A stretch of 64,000 bases of DNA from Clostridium saccharoperbutylacetonicum N1-4(HMT) (GCF_000340885.1 NC_020291.1:2541001-2605000), one strand, 5' to 3'; positions 28,259 to 37,676 are shown, numbered from the stretch's first letter. Numbers and translations: made by a program. The notes: generated by a model not told the origin, from the letters alone.

Positions 28259-29794
28259 ATGGGGATCATTTTGGTAATTGATGTAGGAACTTCGAGTATG
28301 CGTGGTGTATTATATTCCAAAAGTGGAGAGGTACACAAGATTATTCAAGAAATATATTCTCCCGAATATCTTATTAATAATAAGGTTGAGCAAGATCCGT
28401 TTACATTTAAAGAAGCTCTTGTTAATATAGTAAAACAATCTGTTGATATTGTAAAAGCTTTATCTGATGAAATCATTGGTATTTCACTTACATCCCAACG
28501 CTCTTCTATGATTGCATTAGATTCTGAATATAATCCATTACGCAAAGCTATAATGTGGCAAGACAGGCGAACGCTTGAAATATGTTCAAATTTATCTCAA
28601 CATGAAAATTATATTTATGAACGAACAGGTTTAAAATTGAGTCCAGTTTTTTTAGCACCTAAGATAGCATGGTTAAAGCAAAATGAAGAAGAGATATATA
28701 TAAAATCGTTTAAGATTGTTACTATAGCAGATTATCTAATGTGTATAATGACTAATGAGTTAAGAACTGATTATACTTATGGCAGTAGAACTCTATTAAT
28801 GAATTTACATACTCTTAAGTGGGATGCTGATTTACTTAACTTATTTGATATAGATGAAGATAAATTATGTACTTTGGGTGGACAAGGTTCCATTGTGGGA
28901 TATACAACTGATGATTTTTCAAAACTATCTGGATTAAAAACAGGGATTCCTGTAATTTCAGCTGGTGGTGATCAGCAATGTAGTGCAATGGGAAATGGTG
29001 TGATTAATGAAGGTGATACTCAAGTGACCACAGGAACAGGATCATTTGTTATTACTTCTTCTGACAAGATTCATATTGATCCAGTTAGTAAAGTTATTTG
29101 TAGTGTTTCTGCGGTTCCTAATAAATATATTCTTGAAGCTAGCATATTAACATCGGGAACTATTTATAATTGGTTTAATAATAATTTTTATTGTAGTGAT
29201 GAAACTGCTGAATATAACTATGATAAAATAAATTTCGATGCAGAAAGTTCTGAGCCAGGTTCTAATGGTATTATTTTATTGCCATATTTTCAAGGGAGTG
29301 GTTCACCTAATTGGAATCCAAATGCTACAGGTTTATTTCATGGTGTTTCACTTGGTACTAGAAGGGGAGACTTTTCGCGTAGTATATTAGAAGGAATAGC
29401 AGCAGAAATAGGGGAAAATCTAGATATACTACGCTCATATGTAGGAAAGATAGCTAGGATTAATATTTCTGGTGGGCTTACTAAAAATCCCCTTTTTAAT
29501 CAGATACAAGCTGATATGTATGGAGAATCTGTAAATTTACCATCTGATTTTGAAACTACTGCTCTCGGTGCATTTGCAAGTGCAGCTGTAGCTTTAGGTC
29601 TACATAAATCTATAACTGAAGCATTAGAATGCTCAAACAAATATAAGGAAAACACAGTTTATAAGCCTATTTTAAATAATATTGAAATTTATTATAATAT
29701 AAAAATTCGTAGAAAAGCTGTTTATAACGATTTATATAATGGAAATAATCAATTGAATTATTCAGATTCTAAGAAGGTTTCTATTGTCAGATAA
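28259..29794 (+). CDS. FGGY-family carbohydrate kinase
   Basis: 511 residues, ATG after AAGGAG. The N-terminal ATPase motif is VIDVGTSSMRGVLYS, then GISLTSQRSSMIALD, IMWQDRRT, and the C-terminal FGGY signature in INISGGLTKNPLFNQIQAD. The QDRR and TSQR elements resemble glycerol/xylulose kinases without a clear match to one substrate. It follows licT by 60 bp, so it is probably in the beta-glucoside operon, an odd place for a kinase because PTS sugars arrive phosphorylated. It might act on the released aglycone or a polyol. Confidence 0.85.
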   Translation: MGIILVIDVGTSSMRGVLYSKSGEVHKIIQEIYSPEYLINNKVEQDPFTFKEALVNIVKQSVDIVKALSDEIIGISLTSQRSSMIALDSEYNPLRKAIMWQDRRTLEICSNLSQHENYIYERTGLKLSPVFLAPKIAWLKQNEEEIYIKSFKIVTIADYLMCIMTNELRTDYTYGSRTLLMNLHTLKWDADLLNLFDIDEDKLCTLGGQGSIVGYTTDDFSKLSGLKTGIPVISAGGDQQCSAMGNGVINEGDTQVTTGTGSFVITSSDKIHIDPVSKVICSVSAVPNKYILEASILTSGTIYNWFNNNFYCSDETAEYNYDKINFDAESSEPGSNGIILLPYFQGSGSPNWNPNATGLFHGVSLGTRRGDFSRSILEGIAAEIGENLDILRSYVGKIARINISGGLTKNPLFNQIQADMYGESVNLPSDFETTALGAFASAAVALGLHKSITEALECSNKYKENTVYKPILNNIEIYYNIKIRRKAVYNDLYNGNNQLNYSDSKKVSIVR

Positions 29795-29844
29795 ACCTAG
29801 TAGTTAAGAAAAAAGTATATTAAAGATTAATAAAATAGGATTAT

Positions 29845-29880
29845 AAAAAAGCTCAGTTTTTTTGTTACTCAGCTTTTTTA
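29845..29880. terminator. terminator between FGGY kinase and FusB-like gene
   Basis: AAAAAAGCT (29845-29853) pairs with AGCTTTTTT (29871-29879). T-runs on both strands suit the two converging genes. Confidence 0.7.
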
Positions 29881-29953
29881 TTATTTGAACTAATTGTAAA
29901 AATAAATACTATTCTTAAGTAAAATAAGGAGGGAATTTATTTTTATAAAGCTA

Positions 29954-30613
29954 TCACTTTAAATTGTTAACTTCCTTTAAAATTTCTTCGAGCTTTTTAG
30001 TAGATGTAATTCGTTCGTTGCATTTTTCACTATCTATACATACGTCAAAACCTATTGATTTATAAGCACCTTCACCAGTATAGTTCGTTTTACAAATAGC
30101 AGAGACAAATGCTATTTCATCTTCCTTACCCATTCTATTACAAAGTGCACACATATGAGTATTGCTTGAACTATGACTTGTTAGTGTACATGTCATACCG
30201 ACAAGCTTATCCATCATATTATAAGCTACAAATAATTTTCTAGTTGAGTCATCAAACCAGCCTAAGTAAACTTTCTTTGAAGTTTCTTTATCTAGATTTG
30301 GTAATTTAAGTTTCTTTTCTTTTTTAAATAGCTTGCTAAGTTGAGCAGTTGTTGGGATTTGCATTCCATATACATATTCCTTCAAACTAGACAAATATGA
30401 ATCAATATATAAAGGATCATTTATTTTAGTAATATCTAATAATTCTTTTTCTTCCTCTGATAAGTTTGGGAAAATATTTAATATCTTATCACATATATAA
30501 GACTTAGTAGCCTCAATAATATTAGTGTCTGAAGTTCCTTTATAAGCGTTATTTAAATCCTCCATACATTTCTTAATATAATTGTATTCATGTTTTTTTA
30601 TGAAAGCGTTCAT
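29954..30613 (-). CDS. FusB/FusC-like EF-G-binding protein
   Basis: ATG complement at 30611-30613 is preferred; the GTG 12 bases earlier overlaps the GAGGTG binding site. 219 residues. The N-terminal helical part starts KHEYNYIKKCMEDLNNAYK, like FusB. The C-terminal part has YLGWFDDSTRKLFVAY and a four-cysteine zinc finger (CALCNR and CIDSEKCNE). FusB-type proteins bind elongation factor G and release it from stalled ribosomes, protecting against fusidic acid. Chromosomal homologues in non-pathogens may serve ribosome rescue. The gene stands alone, convergent with the bgl operon. Confidence 0.85.
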   Translation of the reverse strand: MNAFIKKHEYNYIKKCMEDLNNAYKGTSDTNIIEATKSYICDKILNIFPNLSEEEKELLDITKINDPLYIDSYLSSLKEYVYGMQIPTTAQLSKLFKKEKKLKLPNLDKETSKKVYLGWFDDSTRKLFVAYNMMDKLVGMTCTLTSHSSSNTHMCALCNRMGKEDEIAFVSAICKTNYTGEGAYKSIGFDVCIDSEKCNERITSTKKLEEILKEVNNLK

Positions 30614-30680
30614 AAAATATAGCACCTCTTTTCTATTGTTATCATCCGTAAGGTTGAGAAAATATAATTTTATTTTTGTC

Positions 30681-31097
30681 TATAGATATCTAAATTAATA
30701 ATCAAACTTATAAATGAGATATGTATGCATTATCGATAAATTATAATCGTAACACTACACTAGAAATCAGATACATTTTTCTGGAAGCAGGCATGTGAAA
30801 TTGAGCTGATGATGGTTCTTAATGGGGGCTTGTTTTATTTACAGCTTGTCTAAAAGTGAATGTCCAAAAAGTAAGTGCCCAAATTTTACATTTGGAAACA
30901 CGAACTTTCTCCCTGGAGCTTTTATATTTGGAAACATGAACTTTCTCCTTGGGGATTTTACATCTGGAACATGCTGAAATGATGACAAGCTGCCATTTAG
31001 AACCTTCCAGCGAAAATTTCACTAGTCCTGTGGAAGATAAATGTGTCTGATTTCGGTAAGTTTTGCATAAGTCTAATTCTTGGTTTGGACATCTATA
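30681..31097 (-). mobile_element. MITE-like element copy A (417 bp, reverse orientation)
   Basis: Bounded by TATAGATATCTAAA (30681) and TTTGGACATCTATA (to 31097), an imperfect version of the TATAGATATCCAA ends of the other copies. It carries the GCTTG/CAAG and TTTCAGC/GCTGAAA stem subtype and an apical region with a duplicated unit of about 40 bp (GGAAACAyGAACTTTCTCC occurs twice). A 67-codon frame inside is not a gene. Confidence 0.85.
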
Positions 31098-31106
31098 GTT
31101 GTAAAC

Positions 31107-31155
31107 AAAAGATGATTACTACCACTTAAGTTTAAAGCAATAATAATCATCTTTT
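31107..31155. terminator. hairpin downstream of the CD3324-family gene
   Basis: AAAAGATGATTA (31107-31118) and TAATCATCTTTT (31144-31155) are perfect complements. On the minus strand TTTTGTTTAC follows, so it probably terminates the CD3324-family transcript. Confidence 0.65.
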
Positions 31156-31274
31156 ATATAAAATATAATATATATTCACAATCATTTTGCGTTTAATAGT
31201 TTTATTGATTTCTTCAATAAAATCATAACATGATTTTAAATAAGGCTTCAATCTAATAAACAGTTCTGTAATGA

Positions 31275-31553
31275 TTATGAGCATATGAGTTTTTCTTTAC
31301 TAATTATTCGTCTTATACTCTTTTCAGAAAGGTAATATTCCTCAGTCAATTCATTAATAGTAGCACCACTAATGTACTTTTTATAAATTTCATTGTTTCT
31401 TACCTTAAGACTACTTTTTATACCACTTTTTTCTCCCCAGGCTTTATGATTTTCATCTTTCCTAGGAATATAAAGATATTTTCCATCCACATATTTTTGT
31501 ATAATTTGAACAATTTCCTCTGGTAACACATCTTGTGCTTTTGCATATTTCAT
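31275..31553 (-). CDS. CD3324-family small DNA-binding-like protein
   Basis: 92 residues from the ATG complement at 31551-31553, with GGAGGAG and AAGGA upstream; the longer upstream frame has no binding site. The sequence MKYAKAQDVLPEEIVQIIQKYV, YIPRKDENHKAWGEK and NELTEEYYLSEKSIRRIISKEK fits the CD3324 group, related to the Mor transcription-activator fold with a C-terminal helix-turn-helix. A regulatory role is inferred. A leader of over 200 nt with competing hairpins precedes it. Confidence 0.8.
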   Translation of the reverse strand: MKYAKAQDVLPEEIVQIIQKYVDGKYLYIPRKDENHKAWGEKSGIKSSLKVRNNEIYKKYISGATINELTEEYYLSEKSIRRIISKEKLICS

Positions 31554-31598
31554 TTCCTTACTCCTCCACTTTTTAGAAAGTATTAAAGCAAAGAATAC

Positions 31599-31786
31599 AA
31601 AAAAGCTATGTGTCACAGAGCCTAAAACATGTACGCATTCCAGCTAACTTAACAGCTTAGGCTCCAAACAAAGCATAGCCGACTTTGTATAGTCTTTGCA
31701 AGGAGCAAACTGATTTAAAGCTGAATGTATCACAGACCTTCATAAAAAAACACCCCCAATACGGTTAAGTTATGTTTATTATATCA
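31599..31786 (-). promoter_or_regulatory. attenuator-like leader of the CD3324-family gene
   Basis: Read on the minus strand, a TGATATAAT extended -10 (31778-31786) starts a leader of about 220 nt. The last hairpin pairs CATAGC (31674-31679) with GCTATG (31605-31610) and TTAGGCTC (31657-31664) with GAGCCTAA (31618-31625), followed by six U: an intrinsic terminator. An alternative pairs GCTCC (31661-31665) and CAAAG (31669-31673) with CTTTG and GGAGC at 31694-31706, which would disrupt the terminator. A second copy of the terminator's 3' arm (ATGTaTCACAGAcC) lies at 31725-31738. No known riboswitch class was recognised. Confidence 0.6.
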
Positions 31787-31809
31787 TAATATTCTGATTC
31801 AAAAAAACA

Positions 31810-31818
31810 TGATATAAT
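31810..31818 (+). promoter_or_regulatory. extended -10 promoter for the DMSO-reductase-type operon
   Basis: TGATATAAT on the plus strand is the exact inverted counterpart of ATTATATCA at 31778-31786, giving back-to-back promoters 23 bp apart. The leader to the start codon at 32042 carries a hairpin TCTAAGAAAT/ATTTCTTAGA (31852-31880). Confidence 0.5.
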
Positions 31819-32041
31819 GCAATTACTAGGAATCAATGAGCAATTGTCACTTCTAAGAAATTATTTCAGGATTTCTTAGAGTTATAAGGAGAGATTACTT
31901 AGAATTTTATATGCATTACAAAAAAGAATTGTTCAAAGTTCTAAGATTTCCAAAGGGAATCACCCTAAATTGACCATTGATCATCGATTATTGAAAATTT
32001 ACAACTGAGTTGATCATTTGTTTAAAGAAAGGAAAATCAAA

Positions 32042-34414
32042 ATGAGTGATGAAAAGAGTACCTTTAATAATTACATACCAAGAAGCAGTTTTCTTAATGT
32101 AGAAAATTTAATAAATGAAGATAATTTAATTAAAGATATATATGGCGATAGATTTTTTAAATTTGAAAATAAAAATAATTTAGATACAAGTGAAAAAATT
32201 ATTAGAACTTCAGGCTCTCATAATTGTGGTGGACGTTGTGTAATTAAGGCGCATGTGAAAAACAATAGAGTTGTAAAGATATCCACTGAAGATGATATTG
32301 AAGATACCTTTGAAAAACCACAGCTCAGAGGCTGTTTAAGATGCAGAGGTTATCGTAATCGCCTATATAATTATAATAGATTAAAATATCCAATGAAGCG
32401 AGTTGGAAAGCGTGGGGAAGGAAAATTTGAATGTATTAGCTGGGATGAAGCTCTTGATATTATTGCAGATAATATTAAAAGGATTAGGTCAAAGTATGGA
32501 CCAGATTCTATTTATATGAATTATGCCACAGGAAATGCAGGGAAGACTTCTGAAAGAAAATGGATGGCTAGACTCCTTAGTTTGAATGGAGGATATTTAT
32601 CTTATTATGGTTCATATAGCTCAGCATGTACTCAAATAGCTACTCCCTATACTTATGGAACAGCCTACACTGGAAATAGTCGTGAGGATTGGTGTAATTC
32701 AAAATTAATAATTTTACTTGGGTTTAATCCTTGTGAAACTGTTCATGATACTAATACTGCCTATTATCTTAAAATGGCAAAAAAAGCTGGAACCAAGATT
32801 ATATGTATAGATCCAATGTATTCAAGTACGGCAGCAGCCCTTGCAGATGAGTGGATTCCTATACGCCCAACTACAGATAGTGCATTATTAGATGCAATGG
32901 CTCATGTTATAATTAGCGAAAGACTTCAAGACCAAAAATTCTTGGATAAATATTGTTTAGGCTTTGATGAAGAGCATATGCCTGAAGGAATACCAAATGG
33001 GAACTCTTTTAAAAGCTATATCTTAGGGGAAGGTGAGGATAAAACGCCAAAGACTCCAGAATGGGCTGAAAATATTACAGGGATTCCAAGAGAAACAATT
33101 ATTAAGTTAGCACGAGAATATGCAACTAATAAGCCTGGTGCATTAATACAAGGTTTTGGACCACAAAGACACGCTTATGGTGAACAAGTAGTAAGAAGTG
33201 GGACAGTGCTTGCAGCTATGACAGGTAACGTTGGTGTTAGTGGAGGTTGGGCCTCTGGAACTGGCTACACTGCTAGGCAGCAATATGTAGCTTCAATACC
33301 TAATGATAATCCTAATAAAGCTGAAATTTCTGTGTTTTCTTGGCCTGACGCCATAACTCATGGTAAAGGAATGGGAGCGGATTACAGTGTTGTAGGGGTG
33401 GATAAATTAACCTCAAATATTAAACTTATTTTTAATTTAGGTGGAAATTGTCTTATAAATCAACATGGAGATTCAAATGCTACAGGAAAATTATTAGAAG
33501 ATGAAAGTTTAGTTGAATTTATCCTTGTAACAGAGCATTTTTTAACAGCAAGTGCTAAATATGCAGATATATTATTGCCAGCAGATAATATGATGGAACG
33601 AGATGATATAGTTACGCCATGGGTTGATGGAGATTATGTGCTTTACATGAATAAAGCTGTAGATACAGTTTATGAATGTAGAAATGGCTACGACTGGATA
33701 AGTGCTTTAGCAGAGAGATTAGGCTTAAAGGAAGAATTTACTGAAGGTAAAAACTTAGAAGATTGGTTAAGATATATAACTCACGAAACAGCAAAGAAAA
33801 ATCCAGGGTTCCCGTCTTATGAAGAATTTAAAGAAAAAGGGATATACAGATGGGAATATGATGAACCAAGTATTGCATTTAAAGAACAAATAGAGGATAT
33901 TGAAAATAATCCATTTCCCACGCCTTCGGGTAAAATAGAAATTTTCTCTAAGGCTTTATGGAATAAGAATAATCTAAAAGAAATACCAGCTGTACCTAAA
34001 TATGTTTCAGCTTGGGAAGGTCCAGAAGATTCATTAAAGGAAAAATATCCGCTTCAATGTATCGGTCATCATACAAAAAGAAGAGTTCATTCGATCTTTG
34101 ATAATATGAATTGGATGGAAGAGGTGGAGCCACATTCAGTTTGGATTAATACTTTAGATGCAGAAGAGCGTGGATTTAAGGATGGGGAATTAGTTAAAGT
34201 TTTTAATGACAGGGGAACTATTATAATACCTGTTAAGGTCACTCCTAAGATTATGCCTGGAGTTGTATCTATACCTCAAGGAGCTTGGTATTCTCCAGAT
34301 AAAGAAGGAATTGATAGAAGAGGCTGCATTAACACCTTGACTAAATATAAACCTACACCATTAGCCTTTGGAAATCCAAGCCATACTGCACTGGTGGAAA
34401 TAACAAAAGCATAG
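32042..34414 (+). CDS. dmsA: molybdopterin oxidoreductase, DMSO reductase family catalytic subunit
   Basis: ATG 32042 with AAAGAAAGG; an earlier in-frame TTG is less likely. 790 residues. The N-terminal iron-sulfur motif is HNCGGRCVIKAH...GCLRCRGY; the molybdenum domain has YGSYSSACTQIATPY, where a Ser would be the metal ligand; the C-terminal dinucleotide-binding domain has CIGHHTKRRVHS and FGNPSHTALVEI. Closest in layout to anaerobic DMSO/biotin-sulfoxide reductases. No twin-arginine signal is present, so it should stay in the cytoplasm. It forms a three-gene operon with the ferredoxin subunit and a chaperone. Confidence 0.92.
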   Translation: MSDEKSTFNNYIPRSSFLNVENLINEDNLIKDIYGDRFFKFENKNNLDTSEKIIRTSGSHNCGGRCVIKAHVKNNRVVKISTEDDIEDTFEKPQLRGCLRCRGYRNRLYNYNRLKYPMKRVGKRGEGKFECISWDEALDIIADNIKRIRSKYGPDSIYMNYATGNAGKTSERKWMARLLSLNGGYLSYYGSYSSACTQIATPYTYGTAYTGNSREDWCNSKLIILLGFNPCETVHDTNTAYYLKMAKKAGTKIICIDPMYSSTAAALADEWIPIRPTTDSALLDAMAHVIISERLQDQKFLDKYCLGFDEEHMPEGIPNGNSFKSYILGEGEDKTPKTPEWAENITGIPRETIIKLAREYATNKPGALIQGFGPQRHAYGEQVVRSGTVLAAMTGNVGVSGGWASGTGYTARQQYVASIPNDNPNKAEISVFSWPDAITHGKGMGADYSVVGVDKLTSNIKLIFNLGGNCLINQHGDSNATGKLLEDESLVEFILVTEHFLTASAKYADILLPADNMMERDDIVTPWVDGDYVLYMNKAVDTVYECRNGYDWISALAERLGLKEEFTEGKNLEDWLRYITHETAKKNPGFPSYEEFKEKGIYRWEYDEPSIAFKEQIEDIENNPFPTPSGKIEIFSKALWNKNNLKEIPAVPKYVSAWEGPEDSLKEKYPLQCIGHHTKRRVHSIFDNMNWMEEVEPHSVWINTLDAEERGFKDGELVKVFNDRGTIIIPVKVTPKIMPGVVSIPQGAWYSPDKEGIDRRGCINTLTKYKPTPLAFGNPSHTALVEITKA

Positions 34415-34425
34415 GGGGAGAAGAA

Positions 34426-35022
34426 ATGATGAAACAATTGGCCTTTTATTTTGAGCAGGAGCACTGCACAGGATGTTCTACTTGTCAAATTGCTTGTAAA
34501 GATAAAAATAACCTAGAGGTAGGAGAACAATTTAGAAAAGTATATGAAACTACTGGTGGCAATTATGTGAAAAAGGGAAATGTAGTTATACAGGATATAT
34601 ATGCTTTTTGGACATCTATAAGCTGCAATCACTGTATTGAGCCTGCATGTGTAAAAAAATGCAGAACAGGAGCATTATATAAGAGAGTTGAAGATGGAAT
34701 AGTGGTTATAGATAAGGATAAATGTATTGGCTGCAGGGCATGTGTAAATAGTTGTCCTTATAAAGTGATTCAATATGACGCAGTTTCTAAGAAAGCTAGA
34801 AAATGTGATTTTTGTTTAGATTTAATAGAAGGTGGAAAAGACCCAGTATGCGTTTCAGCATGTCCAATGAGAGCTTTGGATTACGGGAATTTAGAAGAGC
34901 TGCAAGAAAAGTACGGTACTGTAAATGAAACTGATGGACTACCAAGCTCTGATATTACAAAACCAGCCTTGGTGATTACTCCACACAAAAATGCAAAGGG
35001 GTGTGCAAATAAAAATGGATAA
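34426..35022 (+). CDS. dmsB: DmsB-type ferredoxin subunit with four 4Fe-4S clusters
   Basis: 198 residues, ATG 34426 (or 34429) after GGGGGAG. Four cysteine groups are readable: CTGCSTCQIACKD, CNHCIEPACVKKC, CIGCRACVNSCPY with CDFC, and CVSACP. This is the DmsB/NrfC layout that passes electrons to the molybdenum subunit. A membrane anchor (DmsC) gene is missing, so the electron donor must be soluble, perhaps ferredoxin or NAD(P)H through another protein. Confidence 0.93.
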   Translation: MMKQLAFYFEQEHCTGCSTCQIACKDKNNLEVGEQFRKVYETTGGNYVKKGNVVIQDIYAFWTSISCNHCIEPACVKKCRTGALYKRVEDGIVVIDKDKCIGCRACVNSCPYKVIQYDAVSKKARKCDFCLDLIEGGKDPVCVSACPMRALDYGNLEELQEKYGTVNETDGLPSSDITKPALVITPHKNAKGCANKNG

Positions 35023-35692
35023 TATAAATCAATGGTTTTCTGAAAGAAAAGCAATATATTATATATTATCACTTTTCTATGCTGGAAAAGTAAATGAAGG
35101 CTTAGAGCTTTTAAATAAAAGTAATTTGTTGAATAATTTTAAAAACTATGAACACAATAAAAAGCTTTCTAAGGGAGCTTTGGAAATCATTAATGAATTA
35201 AATGAAAGTGATAATTTTGATTATAAGAAAGCTATTTTAGAAGAGCATCAAAGATTATTTGTGGGGCCTAATGAGCTTTTAGCACCACTTTGGAAATCTG
35301 TATATAAAACAAAAGATAAATTACTTTTTGGAGATATAGAACTAGAGGTTAGAAGCTATTATAATAGTGTAGGGTTAGACGTTAAGCCGAGTGAGGCGGC
35401 TGATTATCTTCCTTTACAATTATCATTTATGTCACAACTATGCAGTATTGGGCAAGAATATAATTTAGAAGGATTGAATGCGGATGAATTAGAAAAATTA
35501 AGTGAAAACTTATCAATGCAAAAGGAGTTTTTAAATAAGCATTTGCTGTCTTGGGTGCCTCTGTGGGTAGAAGTTGTAAATAAAAATGCAGGAGGACAAT
35601 TTTGGAAAGGATTTGCCGAGCTTACTGAAGGCTGGCTTGAAAATGATTTGATAGAAATAGAAAGGATATATATAAACTATAGGAATTTTTAA
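35015..35692 (+). CDS. TorD/DmsD-family molybdoenzyme maturation chaperone
   Basis: ATG 35015 overlaps the end of the ferredoxin subunit gene by 8 bp, with AAGGGGTG upstream. 225 residues, mainly helical, with the family hallmark YNSVGLDVKPSEAADYLPLQLSFM (E-x-DYLPxxL) and HLLSWVPLW. Such chaperones bind the apo catalytic subunit during cofactor insertion. Usually they also guard a Tat signal peptide, which this catalytic subunit lacks, so only cofactor loading seems to be needed. Confidence 0.88.
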   Translation: MDNINQWFSERKAIYYILSLFYAGKVNEGLELLNKSNLLNNFKNYEHNKKLSKGALEIINELNESDNFDYKKAILEEHQRLFVGPNELLAPLWKSVYKTKDKLLFGDIELEVRSYYNSVGLDVKPSEAADYLPLQLSFMSQLCSIGQEYNLEGLNADELEKLSENLSMQKEFLNKHLLSWVPLWVEVVNKNAGGQFWKGFAELTEGWLENDLIEIERIYINYRNF

Positions 35693-35709
35693 AGTAATTT
35701 AAAAAATGG

Positions 35710-35740
35710 TAGCACTTTAAAGTTGAGTTGCTATTTTTTT
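35710..35740 (+). terminator. terminator of the DMSO-reductase-type operon
   Basis: TAGCA (35710-35714) pairs with TGCTA (35729-35733), with partial inner pairing, and a run of seven T follows. Confidence 0.7.
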
Positions 35741-35962
35741 ATGCTTTTTTTGAAAAAAATTCAATTATCGGAGGAATTTTTGTATTTATACAGAATATAT
35801 TAAGTAAAAGTAATTTTGCTTTATAGAAAAATGTCGAATTTAGAAGAAATGTTTTTGCTTTGATTATATATTGGGTTTGGGAATCTGAAATGAAATTTTT
35901 AATTCTTTCATGAAGTATATAAATAAAATTTCTTTTTTAATAAACTGTGGGAGGGGTTACAT

Positions 35963-37675
35963 ATGTTTTCTTTAGGGAATGTAAGAGTAAGAACAAAACT
36001 TATTGGAGGCTTTATAATTGTTTCACTATTGATAGGTTTGGTTGGAGGGTTAGGAGTTATATCACTAAAAAATGTTGGTAAAAAGGCTGAAGGTATATAT
36101 AGTCAAAATCTTAGGGTTGTATACATACTAACTGATATGCAAGCTAACTTAGAACGTGTTCGAGGTAATATGGCTGAATTGATATATGTAAAGGATCAAG
36201 CTCAAAAAGATGAATTGAAAAAAAGCATAGCAAATGATAAGGAAGAGAACACTAATTATATGAGCGAATTTGAAAGTATTAATATTAGTGATGAGGAAAA
36301 GAAGGTATATGAAGAATTTCAAAAAAATATAACTCAGTATAGAAGTTTAAGAGAAAATGTTATTAAACTTGTAGATGAAGGAAATTTTGAAGAGGCTGAA
36401 AAACAATATGTACCAATACGTAAAGTAACTGAGCCAATGTTTATTTCTTTAGATAAGTTAATTAATATCAATGTGGATAGTGCAAAGTCAGCAAATGATA
36501 ATATCAAGGCAATTAATGCATCATCTAACATGATTATGATGGCTTTAAGTATCATTGGCCTTATATTAGCAATTTTACTAGGAGTAATTCTATCTCGTGA
36601 TATAAATAAACCACTTCAGAAAATAAAGATGTTTGGTGAAAAACTTGCAAATTATGATTTGAATTTTGATTTTGAGGTAACTAGAAAAGATGAATTTGGA
36701 CAAACAGGAGGCTCTTTAGTTATAGCACAAAATAACATAAAAGAACTTGTTAAGACAATAATTGAAAATTCTCAAAGTATGAGTGCTGCATCAGAAGAAC
36801 TTTCAGCTACAGTTGAGGAAATATCATCAAAAGCTATAAACATAGATGAGGCAGTTAATACAATTGCAAGTAATATGCAGGAAGCTAGTGCTGAAACAGA
36901 AGAAATAGGAGCATCAATTGAAGAAGTAGATTCTAGTGTAATTGTACTATCTCAGAAAGCTATGGAAGGAAGTAATAATTCCAATGAATCTAAAGTTAGA
37001 GCAAAAGAAGTTAAAGATAGTAGTAAAAAAGCAATTGAAGAATCTCAAATAATATTCAATGAAAAGAAAAATAGGATGTTGAAAGCTATTGAAGATGAAA
37101 AGGTAGTTGAAAATATTAAAGTTATGGCTGGCACAATAGCTAGTATAGCAGAACAAACTAATTTACTTGCACTCAATGCTGCAATCGAAGCTGCAAGAGC
37201 AGGGGAACAAGGAAAAGGCTTTGCGGTTGTTGCAGAAGAAGTTAGAACCCTTGCTGAACAATCAGCAGAAGCTGTAAAAAATATTCAAGAAACTATAGAA
37301 GAAGTACAAAAAGCCTTTAAAAATAGTATTGATACTGGAAATGATATATTGGAATTTATTAATACAGACGTACATAAGCAATTTACTGAATATGAAAAAA
37401 CAGGCAATCAGTATTATAGTGATGCTGATTTTGTCAGCACAATGTCAGAAAATATTGCTGCAATGTCAGAGGAAATCACTGCCACAGTAGGACAAGTAAG
37501 TGAAGCTATGCAAAATATGGCACAAAATACACAAAAATCAAGTGAGCAGGCTGAAGAAATAAGGGAAAGTGTGAATGAGACAACTCAAGCCTTAGAGCAT
37601 GTAGCTTTAACAGCTCAAAATCAGGCTGAACTTGCTCAGAAGCTTAATGAAGTAATTCAAAAATTTAATATTTAA
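35963..37675 (+). CDS. methyl-accepting chemotaxis protein
   Basis: 570 residues, ATG behind GGGAGGGG. A first membrane helix (about 12-33), a four-helix-bundle ligand domain (35-185, [18 protein letters not shown]), a second helix (about 190-210), HAMP (to about 262) and the signalling hairpin with [20 protein letters not shown]. The cytoplasmic part contains a lysine/glutamate-rich section before the hairpin tip. Ligand unknown. It lies between the molybdoenzyme operon and the deaminase-fold gene. Its stop codon is one base away from MITE copy B. Confidence 0.93.
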   Translation: MFSLGNVRVRTKLIGGFIIVSLLIGLVGGLGVISLKNVGKKAEGIYSQNLRVVYILTDMQANLERVRGNMAELIYVKDQAQKDELKKSIANDKEENTNYMSEFESINISDEEKKVYEEFQKNITQYRSLRENVIKLVDEGNFEEAEKQYVPIRKVTEPMFISLDKLININVDSAKSANDNIKAINASSNMIMMALSIIGLILAILLGVILSRDINKPLQKIKMFGEKLANYDLNFDFEVTRKDEFGQTGGSLVIAQNNIKELVKTIIENSQSMSAASEELSATVEEISSKAINIDEAVNTIASNMQEASAETEEIGASIEEVDSSVIVLSQKAMEGSNNSNESKVRAKEVKDSSKKAIEESQIIFNEKKNRMLKAIEDEKVVENIKVMAGTIASIAEQTNLLALNAAIEAARAGEQGKGFAVVAEEVRTLAEQSAEAVKNIQETIEEVQKAFKNSIDTGNDILEFINTDVHKQFTEYEKTGNQYYSDADFVSTMSENIAAMSEEITATVGQVSEAMQNMAQNTQKSSEQAEEIRESVNETTQALEHVALTAQNQAELAQKLNEVIQKFNI

Positions 37676-37676
37676 T

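Noticed and set aside
30819..31022. 67-codon frame on the minus strand
   Set aside because: It lies wholly inside MITE copy A, has no ribosome binding site, and is built from the element's apical repeat.
31819..32041. Molybdenum cofactor riboswitch before the molybdoenzyme operon
   Set aside because: Only one simple hairpin is present and none of the conserved Moco-element sequence was seen.
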